This document shows, one piece after another, positions 24,989-36,939 of a stretch of 64,000 nucleotides of DNA. Source of the stretch: Diploscapter coronatus (taxonomy: Eukaryota > Nematoda > Chromadorea > Rhabditida > Rhabditidae); the NCBI GenBank assembly GCA_964036155.1, contig OZ038423.1, positions 45,957,249 to 46,021,248 on the forward strand, read 5' to 3'. Position 1 is the first letter of the stretch. The number at the start of each line of letters is the position of its first letter. The notes beneath the pieces are model-generated. The model had not been told where the DNA came from and did not search any database. It worked only from the letters and a program-made list of their open reading frames with translations. Both the position numbers and the translations under genes were made by a program.

Positions 24989-25428
24989 GAAATCTATGAA
25001 TGAGAGAACGCCGAGAGTTAGAAAAGAAGCTGCAGTTCGTGGGAAAACGGGGGATGATTTTGAACAAATATGTATAGATATATCCTGGTTGTTGAACTTC
25101 AAATTTAATTTTGAAAGGGCTATAATATCGAAAATTTAAAATTTATCTTTGAAAGATGGATGAAAGAAAAAACAACTTACGCCAAAGCACACATTTACGA
25201 TGAATGTAAAATGAGCTAGAGTTTCGTGCAAAGACTAGATGCGCATGCGCATCATAATAAACTCATGGAATACTGCAACGTCAATGTTTCTCTATTTTGA
25301 CCTGGAAAAATTCCTGGAACATAAATATTTAATTAAATACTAAATTGAGGCAGTATTAGTACCGTTTCAAATTCAAAATAAAATAAAACAAGAAAGACAT
25401 TCATAAATCAAGAATAGATACATCATCG

Positions 25429-26206
25429 TCAATAGAAACTACAAAATGTAAATAAAAATGAAATAAATATGATACAAATACTGTAACTTTGAGAAACTAC
25501 GGTATTCACGCCGAACTCGTTGCAGTAATCGTATCCGTTACAGCAGCAAATCTCTCCGTCTCGTCCGTAATCCGCATTCTTAATGCAGGTCAGGTTGCCT
25601 TTCGTCGTCGTGAAATATCGGACCTTTTCCCGCATCCAAATACAATCGACCTAGAAACTTTGGCATAATCGTTTTATGCTGACTTTCGAATCAACCTGAT
25701 CACATCCCATCGAATAGCCCTGTTTCTTCTTCGTGTTCGGATCTTTATATCTCGCCAATACGCAATAGTTATTCGTCTGGCAATTCTGGTCGGTGATTGT
25801 CCTAAAAATGATTGGTTAAATCCCCGAATACCGGATTTTTCCATTCGAAGGGCACCTCTAAAATGCCAGTACTACCCATTACCCAACTCAAATCATCTTA
25901 ATAAATGTTTTATAATGTCCTTTAAGGTGTATAGAGCAGATTTAGTCTCTATTTGAAGTGATTAAAATCATTAGATGAGAAGTTATGATCGGTTGAAAAT
26001 TTTGGAATCGGAAAATAGAAGGGCATGTCCTTCAATTAGTGGGAATACGGTATATCGAATCTCCCCTATTCTAACCTCATTCTATGCTCTTCTGCGTACT
26101 CGTGGAACAATCTACACTTGAGCAGTCTGGCTTGAATTTCGGGCAGCATTAGAAATACGATAATCAGGAATATTTGAATGTATCGGATATATGAAATCCT
26201 GCGCAT
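25429..26206 (-). CDS. Secreted Ly6/uPAR-like, probably GPI-anchored protein
   Basis: Three exons join in frame. Exon 1 from ATG 26206 gives a signal peptide (MRRISYIRYIQIFLIIVFLM, cleavage probably near IQA). Exon 2 has NCQTNNYCVLARYKDPNT and GYSMGCDQ. Exon 3 has VDCIWMREKVRYF, then LTCIKNADYGRDGEICCCNG and YDYCNE. It ends in a hydrophobic stretch (SICIIFISFLFTFCSFY) with TGA at 25429. The spaced cysteines and the terminal CC..D.CN pattern match the three-finger Ly6/activin-receptor ectodomain fold, and the C-terminal hydrophobic tail with no cytoplasmic part suggests a GPI anchor. There is no kinase domain. Related nematode proteins act as surface modulators in neurons or muscle; a specific function cannot be assigned here. 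Confidence 0.75.
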
Positions 26207-26934
26207 TTCACAAGATAAATAAAAAGGAAGACGTTGCAAAAGTGCGGGAATGTCTAGGAATGGGGATGAGGCGAGCGTGAAACTGCCGAAAATACAGCAC
26301 AAAAAGTGAAGGGATGTGTTAGAGATAAAGGGGGGTACATGAGAGACGGAGGGGATAATGAGAGAGACGAGACTGAAAAGGATGAGCTTTTATTCATGAA
26401 TAACTGAACAGTGCATGTGCGTAGAGGACTTGCCAAAAACGAAGAGATAAATGACATGGAATGTCGTCGAAAAGAGCTGCGATAATTCATTAAGGATTTC
26501 GTCAGATTCTGCAGACTCGGCAGATGATTGAATATATCGAATCCCACATAAATCCCCCTTTATTGCATTCATTATCTCCATACCCACTCCCCTTTTGTGA
26601 TAGCAATGTGATAATCAGCGATGCAGTTATGTAATGTCTCATTTTACAACCTATAACTTCAGCTAATGGAATAGTCTGTTCAACAGCAAAAACAATGTAT
26701 GTTTTATGTTTTATATCTTTCCATGTTTTCTCCATCTTTCGCCTATTCTATTTTTCTTCCGCTTTCCGCAGGCTTCTTGAGTTAGCCACTGCGCGCGCGC
26801 ATCTCTCCCCTCCCTCTCTCATTCTTCTATTCTTATTTTCCAGCTTTTCCTATTTTCCTATTTGTTTGCTTTGTAGTTCCTATCAAATATCGATTTTCAG
26901 CTGTGAAATTTAAAATTTTAAATCTAGGCAGACG
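26207..26934. promoter_or_regulatory. Divergent region between Ly6-like gene and orphan gene
   Basis: Both neighbours are transcribed outward. The region holds a CT-rich tract (about 26.7-26.9 kb) and a TCTAG acceptor-like site just before the ATG at 26935. No specific element is recognised. Confidence 0.35.
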
Positions 26935-27541
26935 ATGAATCTGCAACTGCTCAAGCGACCTCGACCCATGCCGAAATTCCGAGACGAAGACCGATGCATT
27001 CACGCTCAGTGGAAAATCAAAGTAATCTCAAATTCTGAGTCATATCAAAATTCAATGCTCAAGAATGCGCTATTCATACATTTCAGGGCTTTTACTACAG
27101 GAAAAGCGGCTTCCCAAAGATGGCCATTAAAGGAGAAGCTCGGGTGCAATACTCATCTTTGGTAGTCGAGGGTAAATACCCTAAATTCGAGATGAGGATA
27201 CCACTGGTACCACTTTGTATTAGCACTTTTGGTACCATTACCACCAGTTTAGGTAAAAATAGGATATATCGAGAGTGAGGGAGATATTCTGGACGTCAGA
27301 GGATGTGGATTTCGAATTCTATTGTTTGGTATAGAAAATGCTGCGGTATGTTTGAAAATATGCTTTAAAGTAAGATTTATTCTAGTCGATTCGAGACTGG
27401 CTGCGATTTCTGGTAGTTCGACAGAGGGTGCCCCATTCCTTGATAGGACTGCCTTTCGAGTGGCAAGTCCAGCCCGTTCAGGACGACAAACGGTTGAATC
27501 TTCACATGTGCCATCCATTAAACTGCTTCAAACTCTGGTGA
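26935..27541 (+). CDS. Spliced gene of unknown function
   Basis: Exons assemble with good sites: 26935 to about 27020 (MNLQLLKRPRPMPKFRDEDR), then after TTTCAG the segment GFYYRKSGFPKMAIKGEARV, then about 27261-27350 (IESEGDILDVRGCGFRILLF), then after TTCTAG a long last exon from about 27385. The last exon starts SIRDWLRFLVVRQRVPHSLI and ends HMCHPLNCFKLW with TGA at 27539-27541. All junctions keep phase, giving roughly 135 residues, and AATAAA follows at 27599. An acceptor-like TCTAG precedes the ATG by eight bases. I recognise no domain. The basic, tryptophan-containing sequence without signal peptide or membrane segment suggests an intracellular protein. Confidence 0.6.
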
Positions 27542-27598
27542 TCAATCTCATACGATCAAATTTGCATAACTCCCACTCAGTCTTTCACATTCTTGCCC

Positions 27599-27604
27599 AA
27601 TAAA
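27599..27604 (+). terminator. Poly(A) signal of the orphan gene
   Basis: AATAAA lies 58 bases after the proposed stop codon on the same strand and supports the gene model. Confidence 0.65.
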
Positions 27605-28059
27605 ATGGTTTTTCTTCCAAAAATCCATTTTTTTATTCATCTCGAATATATTTGCGCACCTTCTTTGATAAAGTAGAAATGGCAAAAATTGTGATAATTA
27701 TAAGAAAAACGAAAGATAACCAATTAAATCCAGTATGGAAAATTCTTCAGATCATATTTTTGTGTGAATAATAAGGATTAGAGAAGTACCGATAATGATA
27801 GCAGTAGAACTAATCAAATTTAATTACCAGTTTTGATTACTGATGGAATCTAAGCTTGAGATAAATGAAATCGAAAATTGAAAGAGTCTACCTTCTAAAC
27901 GATAGCTAATATTCTCATCATCATGATATTTGAATAATGAAACTTAGGTATACTAGACGATAAATGCACGAAATTGATATAAACATAAATAAAATATTGA
28001 AAGTGCTTCAACAGAGGGTTACTGTAATCAATAAAACGCGCTCTGATGTTAAAACTGCA

Positions 28060-28314
28060 TTAATTATGGTTATTAGAGCACGCTTTAAGTAAGTTGACCA
28101 AATAATTAACTAAGTCATCTACTGATGCATGCTTATGACGTGTTTCTCGATGCTCTTTGTACGGATGGACTTCTCGAGTGACGTATATCAAACGTTGCCC
28201 TCGAAGCAGCCAACATTGCAGGATTCTTGATTGTGGGCGGGGCTCCCGCTGCTGAAAGACGTACTGGCTCAGATCTGAAAGTTGATCTTCATTCTTTAGG
28301 TCTAGAATCTTCAA
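28060..28314 (-). CDS. Open frame downstream of TIF1, doubtful
   Basis: The 84-codon frame on the minus strand has protein-like composition (REPRPQSRILQCWLLRGQRL, then VDDLVNYLVNLLKACSNNHN). It lacks an in-frame ATG near its start. It could be a terminal exon fed by an internal acceptor (CTTTCAG at about 28280), an unannotated alternative end of TIF1, or chance. It lies beyond the TIF1 stop and largely beyond its poly(A) signal. Confidence 0.22.
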   Translation of the reverse strand: MKILDLKNEDQLSDLSQYVFQQREPRPQSRILQCWLLRGQRLIYVTREVHPYKEHRETRHKHASVDDLVNYLVNLLKACSNNHN

Positions 28315-28424
28315 AAGTGCTAGTTTTCATTTTCTGCTCAACAGAACAATAGCACAGGCTTAAACCACTGGAAAAAGCTAATCTTCGTATGATTTAGGTT
28401 TGAAAAGTCTAAAAATTATTCTTG

Positions 28425-28430
28425 TTTATT
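28425..28430 (-). terminator. Poly(A) signal of TIF1
   Basis: AATAAA on the minus strand lies about 110 bases after the TIF1 stop codon. Confidence 0.55.
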
Positions 28431-28539
28431 CTGATAAGGAGTAAAATTATTTTTGAAAAGTTGATTTTCATTGAACAAATATTTTCTTGAGAAAAGCTCG
28501 ATTTTCATTGATAGAACGTTAGATAAGGTCATAAAATCC

Positions 28540-31500
28540 TACTCGGAATTACTGGATTTCTTGGGTTTCTTCATCTGATCGCCAGAATCGTCGCTGCTCT
28601 CGTCAGGACGTCTTTTCCGACTGATCGATAAGGAACTCGACGTCTAGAATTTTAAATTGTTGATTTCTCTCCAGATTTTTTCAATCTTACCCCCTGGGAA
28701 GGATGCTTATCCTCAAACAATGTGACATACAGCCAGATTTTAGTCTTTAAATCGGGCAAGTACTTCTTCACAGCATTACTGTAAGTCTTCCACACCTTCC
28801 TACCAGCCTTTTCAGTATTCGTGCCCTTCTAAAACGTATAAACTCAGAATTTTGGCAAAATTTGGCATTATGTTAGATTCGAACCGGATTATAACTTGAG
28901 CAGTTGGAGAAGACGAGATTCATTAGACGAATGAACTCGCTGACGTTGGGAATTGGGTCAGTGTGATGGCGACTTATGCGCTGAACTATCGTGCCAAGGT
29001 CGATCGGCTCTTTGACGTACTTAAATTTAAAGGTTCAGACTTTAAAAATAATAATGCTCATTGTAAAATTCGCCAGAGCTTTGGAGTAGGGATTGTAGGA
29101 AAAGTGAAAAAGACAGGTGATTTTTACTAATTTTCATGTTAATTGTTGGTGAATTATACAGGAGCTAAGATTAATATTCTACCTCTCTATAGTATGGAGT
29201 ACTAGCTGGAACTGGTGAAGTGAACCATCTGACTCCGACTACATGTTCATAACAGGATAGAACTACTTTGTAGCACAACTTTCTGTAATCATAATTAATT
29301 ATTTTAAACTCGAAGTTAACTCTTATGTTAAGACCTAATAAATTTAACCCAATGACACAATCGTTATGAATATGATACCTGGTGTTTGCATTCTTAAGTG
29401 ATGGGTTCGGATTATGTACGTCTACATCTTCACACATCATGCACTTCCAGTCCTCGGGAATGTCCTCCCATTTCCTCTTGATGGGGGGCATGTGACATCG
29501 TGCGTGGTACACTCGAGGACACGCGGAACACATGCCCTTGTCTTCCGCTTCTGAAGCTCCGACGTCGTTGCACACGAAGCAGTATCTAAAAATACAGTAA
29601 TATTTTATCGTAATTGACTGCTTGTTCAATAGAACATTTTCTACAGAGAATTCGTGTTCAACAGATCAAAGTTCTGTTCAACGGAAGCACTATTGAAGTC
29701 ATTCGAGCAATTTCGGTCCCCCCAAATTCGGCTTCAGAATGGTCGATTTACTCTACAAGTTTTTCCTCCAAATTTTTACGTTAGAGTTCTGAATTTTAAT
29801 CTAAGGCTATCTCGATCTCATAGTCATTTTGATCAAAAAGAGGCGAGAAAGAGTGGCGCAGAGAAGAATGGTCGCGTGTACGATTCTTACTGTGAATAAA
29901 GTTTTTCAAAAATTCTAAACAAAACATCACTAACGCAACATAATATCATGTTCATTAATAATCGAAAACAAAACGTCATTATCTGATACACCACGTTTGC
30001 ACGAAATTAAAATGGAATCAATATACAGTAATTTGATGCTAATATAAATGATAATTAAATTTAGAAGAAAAGAGAATAAAAAATCTCAGGACTACGGTTA
30101 TCGATTTTTGTCACTTTCTCCCCTTTTCAGGTGTCCTGGCCTTATCTGTACTGACTGTTAATAAACATGAGACTGTATCAGTTTTCCTTAAGCGTGTATA
30201 AATGTGCGAATGATATGAATTATCATTTTATCTTGTCCATATTCCAGTTCCTCAAGCGTTATTTGATGCCCTACATGAACATAGATAGAACAACAGTTCT
30301 AAAGGTAAGTACAGTATAGTTCTTACTTGTGATAGTTATCTTCGTCGATGGATCGTTCGGACATAGTGTCATCGATTGCAGATTCAGACCGTGGTGACTC
30401 ACTCCTGGCATGCTTCGAGGCCGTGGGCGGCGGCACATTCAAACGCACATGAGAATGAACCTGGCCAGATGATTCCTTCTGGCTCGAATCGCCAGAACTT
30501 GATGGTTCAGGTCGACTGTCATGAGGCCGAGGTAACTAGATTTTATTTTCAAATGTGTAACTAAAACTGTATTACTTTCAGAACGATCCTTTCTGTTTGT
30601 TGAGAAGGTTGCTTTTCAGTTTGCGAAGTTGAGCTATTCGTTGTAACATTCGGATTGGCATCGTTAGACTGTTTTGGAGAAGCTGATTCAGGAGGATTAC
30701 TGTAATTCTTCGATACTAATAGAGATCAAACTCAATTAGTTACCTTCGACTGCTATCAGTTGAAGTATCCTCCTTATTACTAGATGATGACTCTTCAACT
30801 CTGATTGCAGGCTTCTTCTCCTTGACGGGAGTGTCTTCAGCTTCATGCGTCTCTTCGGCCGAATCCATCGTGTTGCCATTGATTTGAGGACTGATGTTAC
30901 CCATCAACGATTGTGCTGTTACTGGTTCTAGAATTTCTAGAATAATTCAGCAAATCAGAAATATGTTCTAGAACCTGGAGAACTCTGTTTTTGTTCGTCG
31001 TTCTGACTGTTCGAGCCATTATCAGCACTTGTGCTCGGCTGCATGTACCCAGGTGGAGGATGTATTTGACTTGGCTGAGGAGGCCGAGGAAAATTATTCG
31101 GATTCATGGGTGGGTACCCGGGCGGTGAAATCATTCTTGGGGAACCAGCTGCAATAGGTGGAATCATCATCTGAAATTCACTGTCATTTCACATATGTTT
31201 CAAACAATAAAACTAACCCCAAGAGGAATGGGCGGTGGATCCTCCAACGCCAGTCGAACCATCATACTTTCAGGTAGAGTCGGAAGTGTAAGCCCAAATC
31301 TAGCCATCAGGAGAGATAAAGCCTGCAGGAGCTTAGGGTCGTTTCTAGCGAACTGAGGTAATCGGTGAAACTAAATTTAAAATTCCATGTATTCATTTCA
31401 AATAAGATATACATACCCTTGTATAGCACTTGCCCATTCGATCAGCCTCTTCTTTGCTGACAGGCATAGCGCCGAGGAAAGGTCGGAGATTGGGTGGGGG

Positions 31501-33616
31501 CAATCGCATCGTTCGATTGCTCGACACTGGAATGAACCCAAGTCGACGCATCCACAAATCAGTAGCTGGATCGTTGTGCATCATCATATTAGGTGGAGGA
31601 ATGTGTGGGGCGGCTAGAGTATATCATCATTCAGTAGAGAATCAAGTTTTTCTACCTTTTGGACCCATATTATTGGGCTGACAAAATCGGGGGTCTCTTG
31701 GATTAGCTGCAGTATTAGGAATGACCATTCCTCTTCCGGCAGCTTGAGGAGGCGGCTGTCTTGGCTGTTGCATCTAAACCAAAATCAATGTGAACGGTAA
31801 GATTATCCAAGTCTTACCTGCATCCCACTCGTCGTGGGTCTCTGTCCATCTGAGACTTGACCAGTCTTCTCTGGCTGAGCATTTGCAGCCCATGGGATAA
31901 CTCTAAGTCCTGAGACCAATTCGCCTTGCACCCCCTTCGAAGGGTTCTGTGAAGCAATCCAGAGTTTTCGGAATGTCTCCAGATAAAACGTGTCCTTCGC
32001 CTTGTCTCCAGACTTGGAAACCATGTGGGTCGTGAGAATTGACGGGGCGGGATGTTCTGGGAACACCCGGGGGATTCCATCGAAAGGATGCTGGCGATCA
32101 TAGGGCTGCAGCTCGGATTCTCGCTTGGCAGGGTGGATTTTCGAAGTGGTGGATGAAATACTCGATCCCCATTTGCAGATCTCGCCGATGATGTCGTTCG
32201 TGCTGATTTTGGAGATTTCGACGAAGTGCCTGTCGAATTCGGCCTCGGCAATGAGCTGATGTGTCCTGTTGAGCTGCTGCAGTGCGGGTCGAAAGACGGA
32301 TTGAGCAATCTCTTGAAAGAGCAGTGACGTGTCGTCGCTCGAGATGATGGAACGATCCCTGACCCGTTCATCCATTTCCACACTTACGTCGATCCTTCTG
32401 ACTGCATCGTTGCAGATGTTCTCAATCAACTTGAAGTGCTCGTTCATCTGGTCAGCCTCCTTCGCAAGGACGCCGAGGAGTTGCAAAGTTCTTCCAATAA
32501 TCTAAAGCTCGAATTTTTATCTAATTTATTTCAGCTTCATACCGCATTGATCATGTAGTAGGCATGTTTGCAGAGCTCATTCTTCAACAACTCCATCTTC
32601 TTATCGAACTGGGCCTTTTTCATCTGATTCCCGGTCAAAATGTCACCAAATCTCTGCTGCACAACACCAGCTGTGTGCATGTACTGTTCCACATCCGGCT
32701 GCATTTCACCAAGTCGTCTGCATTCGTGCTTCAGCTTCTTCGAATCTTCGTAAGGACCATTACATTGCTCACAAGTCGCCTTGAATTTAAAGTGGGATAA
32801 AATTCACTTGATTTAATAAGCTTACGTCTCCACACCCGTTGCAAATATGGGTCGCAGTGATCGCGGTATGCCTTGTACAAGTCAAGAACTTCTTCGTAAA
32901 CTGAGAGGATGGACCGATCTTTAATATAAAAATAAAATGTTGACTTTAAAAGTAATCATATCGTACAGATGGAGCAAGCGTATGCCCAGTCGTCTTTCCG
33001 TCGTGCTTAAATCGGCATTTGGAGCACAAGTTCATTTTGCAGATATTACAATAGACACTCTCCAGGGAGGCCAGATTACAACCCTCGTAATCGCATTTTC
33101 TAGGACTACATTTGAATGCTTATTTGAATTCAATTATTCTTACGACACTCCTCTGAGTTCCTTGAGACTTGGCAGGAAATGGAAGAACCCAACCGACTTG
33201 CATTTCGTGCAAGTTACATGTGTTCGCGCATGTAATTTATCAGAGATAGTCGAAGTGTTAAGCATTTCAGCTTAAATGAATATTTAAATTTATCTTATCG
33301 TGTATTTTCATACCTTGTTTGATAATGCAGTCCTTACAAAGTACATGTCCACAATGTAACAGAATAACCATTTCATTCGATCCTGCCACATTCGGAGACA
33401 CAAACCCAGCCAAATTCTTATTACAGTACTTAAGAATTACAGTAATCTTCAATCTTATCATGAAATAATTATACCGAACAATTACTGAACGGATCTTTCA
33501 CCATAGCACGTCTCTTTGCGGGAGATACTGTCCGAGTCTGAATATTCTAACATAACGATCATCTAGGATTCCGAATCTACCGGTCCTCTAGGACGCAAAC
33601 CCATTGGCGGCACCAT
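28540..33616 (-). CDS. TIF1: TIF1/TRIM24-TRIM33 family chromatin reader and E3 ligase
   Basis: This nuclear transcriptional co-regulator has the complete TIF1 order. The start at 33616 gives MVPPMGLRPRGPTRTVSPAK. The RING is built from NCSYCNKNLAGF, LLHCGHVLCKDC and CTKCKSVGFF. B-box 1 is CDYEGCNLASLESVYCNICK. B-box 2 has TCTRHTAITATHICNGCGD and CEQCN. A long BBC coiled coil covers about 31.8-32.8 kb (LAKEADQMNEHFKLIENICN). A Pro-rich linker (FPRPPQPSQIHPPPGYMQPS) and a Ser/acidic linker lead to the PHD finger at about 29.4-29.6 kb (YCFVCNDVG, CSACPRVYHARCH, WKCMMCEDV). The bromodomain is at about 28.7-29.0 kb (VKEPIDLGTIVQRI, LVFSNCSSYNP, VKKYLPDLKTKIW). A basic/serine tail ends at TAG 28540. 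Fly Bonus and vertebrate TRIM24/28/33 are the relatives. PHD and bromodomain pairs read histone H3. Confidence 0.92.
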
Positions 33617-36600
33617 TTGGCGACGCAGACCTTCTGGATCCGAGAAACGTCGTCACGTCGCTCACCCGTTAAAGATTAAGCCATCAAGAAATAGATGAAT
33701 AAAAACTGCAATTTAGACTAAATTATATGAAGAAGATAAAGAAACTTAGGTCGGATGCGAATGTATCGATCAATATAATAGACCTCTCAAATCCTCATTT
33801 CTCAATCAATACAGCGTTAAAATCACTTCTAACGAACTCCCACTATGTCCCTTGCTATGTAAACAGGTCAAGACGCTCGTCTTTTCAACTGCAAAATGCA
33901 AAATGTCTGCAGTTGCGCGTCGCATTCTGCGCATTTGTTCGTTTTGCGCGTGAAAAAACACGATCACGGGCCATGGCTCGTGGGAGGAATGGGGAATGGC
34001 AGTAGAGCGGGAAAGGCCGCGGTTATCGATCGGCAGGCCGTGGGACTGAGCGACACCCACTGTGGCGCACACCATCAATTTGCATCGCCATCCACCAAAC
34101 ACCGAAAAACAACAACCTTCGAGAAACTTCGCTGTAATTAAAATAGGAGACACCACAGGAATTTGAGAGATTTTGGGAAAAACACGAGAAAAATCGATAT
34201 CTAATTGAGGCAGATGCATGCCGAACGAGGTCAATCAAGTGTTATTTATTAAATCTACGGCCTACACATGAATAGGGAAATTTTTTGTGTAAAGGGTGAA
34301 ACCAGCATCCGTTCAGACCCAATGACGACAGAGATATGATAACTTTGTAAATTTCATTATAACATTAAAAATCATAAATTTTCAAATTCTACATTTTCTT
34401 AAATCTTGAGCAGGGCTTAAAAGGTTCGACCAGGTCCAGGTCTAGGCTCACTTCAGACGTAAACTTTTAAGCCCTGATCCTGAATATCATCATGCGTCAG
34501 TGGTATATATCAGTTTAAACTAAATTCCGGCCATTTAATTCAAAGCTCCCGGTATTCAAATTCTCTCCGATAACATTTCGACAATTTATTGCAATTTCAT
34601 TAGCCCTGCAACATTTGAATTAGTTCATTTTAAACCTGGACCCTAAGTGGGGTTGATTCACTATTCTTTGCACGTGTAGATATCTCCATTGTAAAGATGT
34701 AGAAGTATGATTTGCCGAATAAATGAGTTGCAATTTTAATTTAAGTAGAAATGTAATTTCTGTGTCCGTCATAATAAGTGGTTTCGGAGTTATCGTATTC
34801 TCTACAAATTCAATTACTTGCACAATTTATCCCTACCTTTAATATCCTGCTCCTCTCAAATTTCAATTCTATTTTGCCCTCTCACTAGATTTCATCGATT
34901 CTAGACTATTTTCTTTGCGTATCTCGAAAAGGCCTTATCTCTGCATCGCTTCAGGCTTGACTGCTCATAGTCCCTTTTCGAGAGCGCAGGCTTTTGCATC
35001 GAATTTCTCATTTATCTACTCTCGTCGTCTCCTTCCATTCCAGCTTCGAAGAACTACCTCGGAATTTCCAATTTCCTAAAATCTCATTGAATTTCGCGTT
35101 TCGTGAAAGATTTCTTGCTGCTGCATTTGTAGTGAATTGCTCATACATTTCTTCAGTTAAAATAGCTTCGTTTTATGGTTTAATTTCAATGTTTTGAAGA
35201 ATTTCAATTTCAAGGATTATTTGAATCTTCAGAATAACGATAATCAGGCTGTGTCCGATCCATCAACAAGAGTCAATGCTCTATAAACTGCTGCATTGCA
35301 GCTGTTCAGACCATAGAGGGCATAGGTATCATCCTAAACCTTGCTTTTACTATTAATGTGCCTATACATTTAATTCTAATGTTTGAGTTTGTGTGTGAGA
35401 AACAGGGCTGTCCGTTATGAAAATTTTTATTTTCGTTAGCCGTTACATTACATAACGGTCCTTTCGAGAATTTCGTCACGAGTTACGTTATGAGAAATGT
35501 CCATCATCGTTAAGCTATTAAGCTATGCTAGCTTTCAGCCGATCATTTTGTTCTAAAATGATCAGAAAATGTTCCTTACACCAAAACTGAGCGAAAAACG
35601 ATAGAAAAATTGCAAAATATAGTAAATTTTTAAGGCATTAAATCAAGTTGCTAAAATAATATCTTTAACGTGAAGTTTCTGCCTTTTCGTTAAGCGCTTT
35701 GTTATACCGATTCTACTCACCAAATTTTCGTTAGGAGTTTTTTTCAAATATGAAGCTGATGGAATTTTGAGCAAATAGGAACATTGCAGGATCTTTCAAA
35801 TACCCTAATCAAAAAGAAATTTCCTATTTGGATCAGTTTAGACCCCCTAATTAATTTGATAACGGCTCCTCTAAATGTCTTTGATTTTCCGTCAATAGAA
35901 ATTGGCATTTTGGTTCATTATCTGTTAAAATCCGCGTTTATTCATCCATTTCTCCTTCTTCGCTGATAACACCAGTCAACTCCTTATTAGCCAAAGATTT
36001 AAGAATTATTCTTTTACATAGGGAATATGTTAATTTTTGGTTTGTGCAGAAAGCAAGAAAACTTCGACGTTCTGTTCCGGAGCGTTCTAGGATCGTAGGG
36101 ACTTGAAAGTTTCCGAATATCACCATTAAGCCAATAGAAACAACATATCTAGTGTGCAAGAACGTGCTCCCATTGGAGCGGATTTTCGAGTTTTTCACGA
36201 TCTTTAACCCTAAAAACGGTTTTTGTTTATTTCCCAGGATCGGTTCAACGGGAACTTTGTAGACTTTGAAATTTCCTATAAACGTTTTGAATTCCCACTA
36301 AATTTCTAGTATTCCCAGGCAGCAGGCTCAGAGAATTGGTCTACGGAAAATAGTTCAATTTTTTCATATTCAAACTTGAGCATTTGCGTTCTATCTATAT
36401 AACTTTCTTTTTTTGGAAATCTTCGATAACCGTTTCGGTAGGAAAAATAGCCCAAAATGATAGTTATCCTTTACGTTACATTATAGAGTACAGCCCAGAT
36501 GTGAAATTTGATATTTTCAATTGTCACGAATTTCCACGTCTAGGAAAAACGTTTGAGTATTTAGAACCAATACATTGAATTGAAAATGGCGCTGTATAAT

Positions 36601-36939
36601 TGAATTAAGCATTCGTCTAAAATGCCTATGTTCCTAGAACTATTTCATTATCCGAGCAAATTCTAGTGCACTTTCTATTGTTATTTTCGCCTGATTCCAA
36701 GGAGAGCTCGAATTATATCTTTTAAATTATAGTCGGAATTCTTGGAGATAATAACTTTTTTCACATTGAATCTAAAGTCGTATGATACAAATTGAATTAT
36801 TCCCCGAGTTGGACTGCGTCAGAATTGCGTTTAAATCCCCTATGAAAGCCGACAGAGCGTGAGAAACTACCAATGAAAAAGCTGATAGTAAAGTGGCTTG
36901 ATTTCTGCTGCTTATGTAAATTACAATGACTGCTTTCAG
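33617..36939. other. Intergenic region with TIF1 promoter and small repeats
   Basis: The TIF1 promoter should lie in the GC-richer part at about 33.6-34.2 kb. A 65-base palindrome is at 34411. At 35403 the sequence CAGGGCTGTCCGTTATG, followed by AT-rich and ACGTTA-rich DNA, looks like one end of a hAT-type element without a clear partner end. No protein gene is supported. An upstream exon of the RGS gene may lie here. Confidence 0.45.
34411..34475. repeat. 65-bp inverted-repeat element (MITE-like)
   Basis: CAGGGCTTAAAAGGTT at the left pairs with AACTTTTAAGCCCTG at the right, with one mismatch or bulge. The outer CAGGG/CCCTG ends resemble hAT-type termini. It has no coding capacity. Confidence 0.5.

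Larger units (their letters stand above)
22240..25428. other. Intergenic stretch with tRNA-like remnants and GA-rich tract
   Basis: No protein gene is supported. A GA-rich tract with repeated GAGAGA and GACAGA runs from about 22.84 to 23.10 kb. A short CpG-rich patch (about 23100-23210) follows. Two degenerate tRNA-like pieces are annotated separately. The 5' end of RMND5 lies at the left side, so its promoter or trans-splice outron should be at about 22.24-22.6 kb. Confidence 0.5.

Noticed and set aside
31814..32383. 189-codon minus-strand frame overlapping the TIF1 coiled-coil exon
   Set aside because: It is a shadow of the real TIF1 frame, which shows coiled-coil heptads and joins to B-box and linker exons in phase.
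33806..34234. 142-codon minus-strand frame and 81- and 92-codon plus-strand frames upstream of TIF1
   Set aside because: Overlapping frames on both strands in the presumed TIF1 promoter show no family resemblance and no consistent splice sites.
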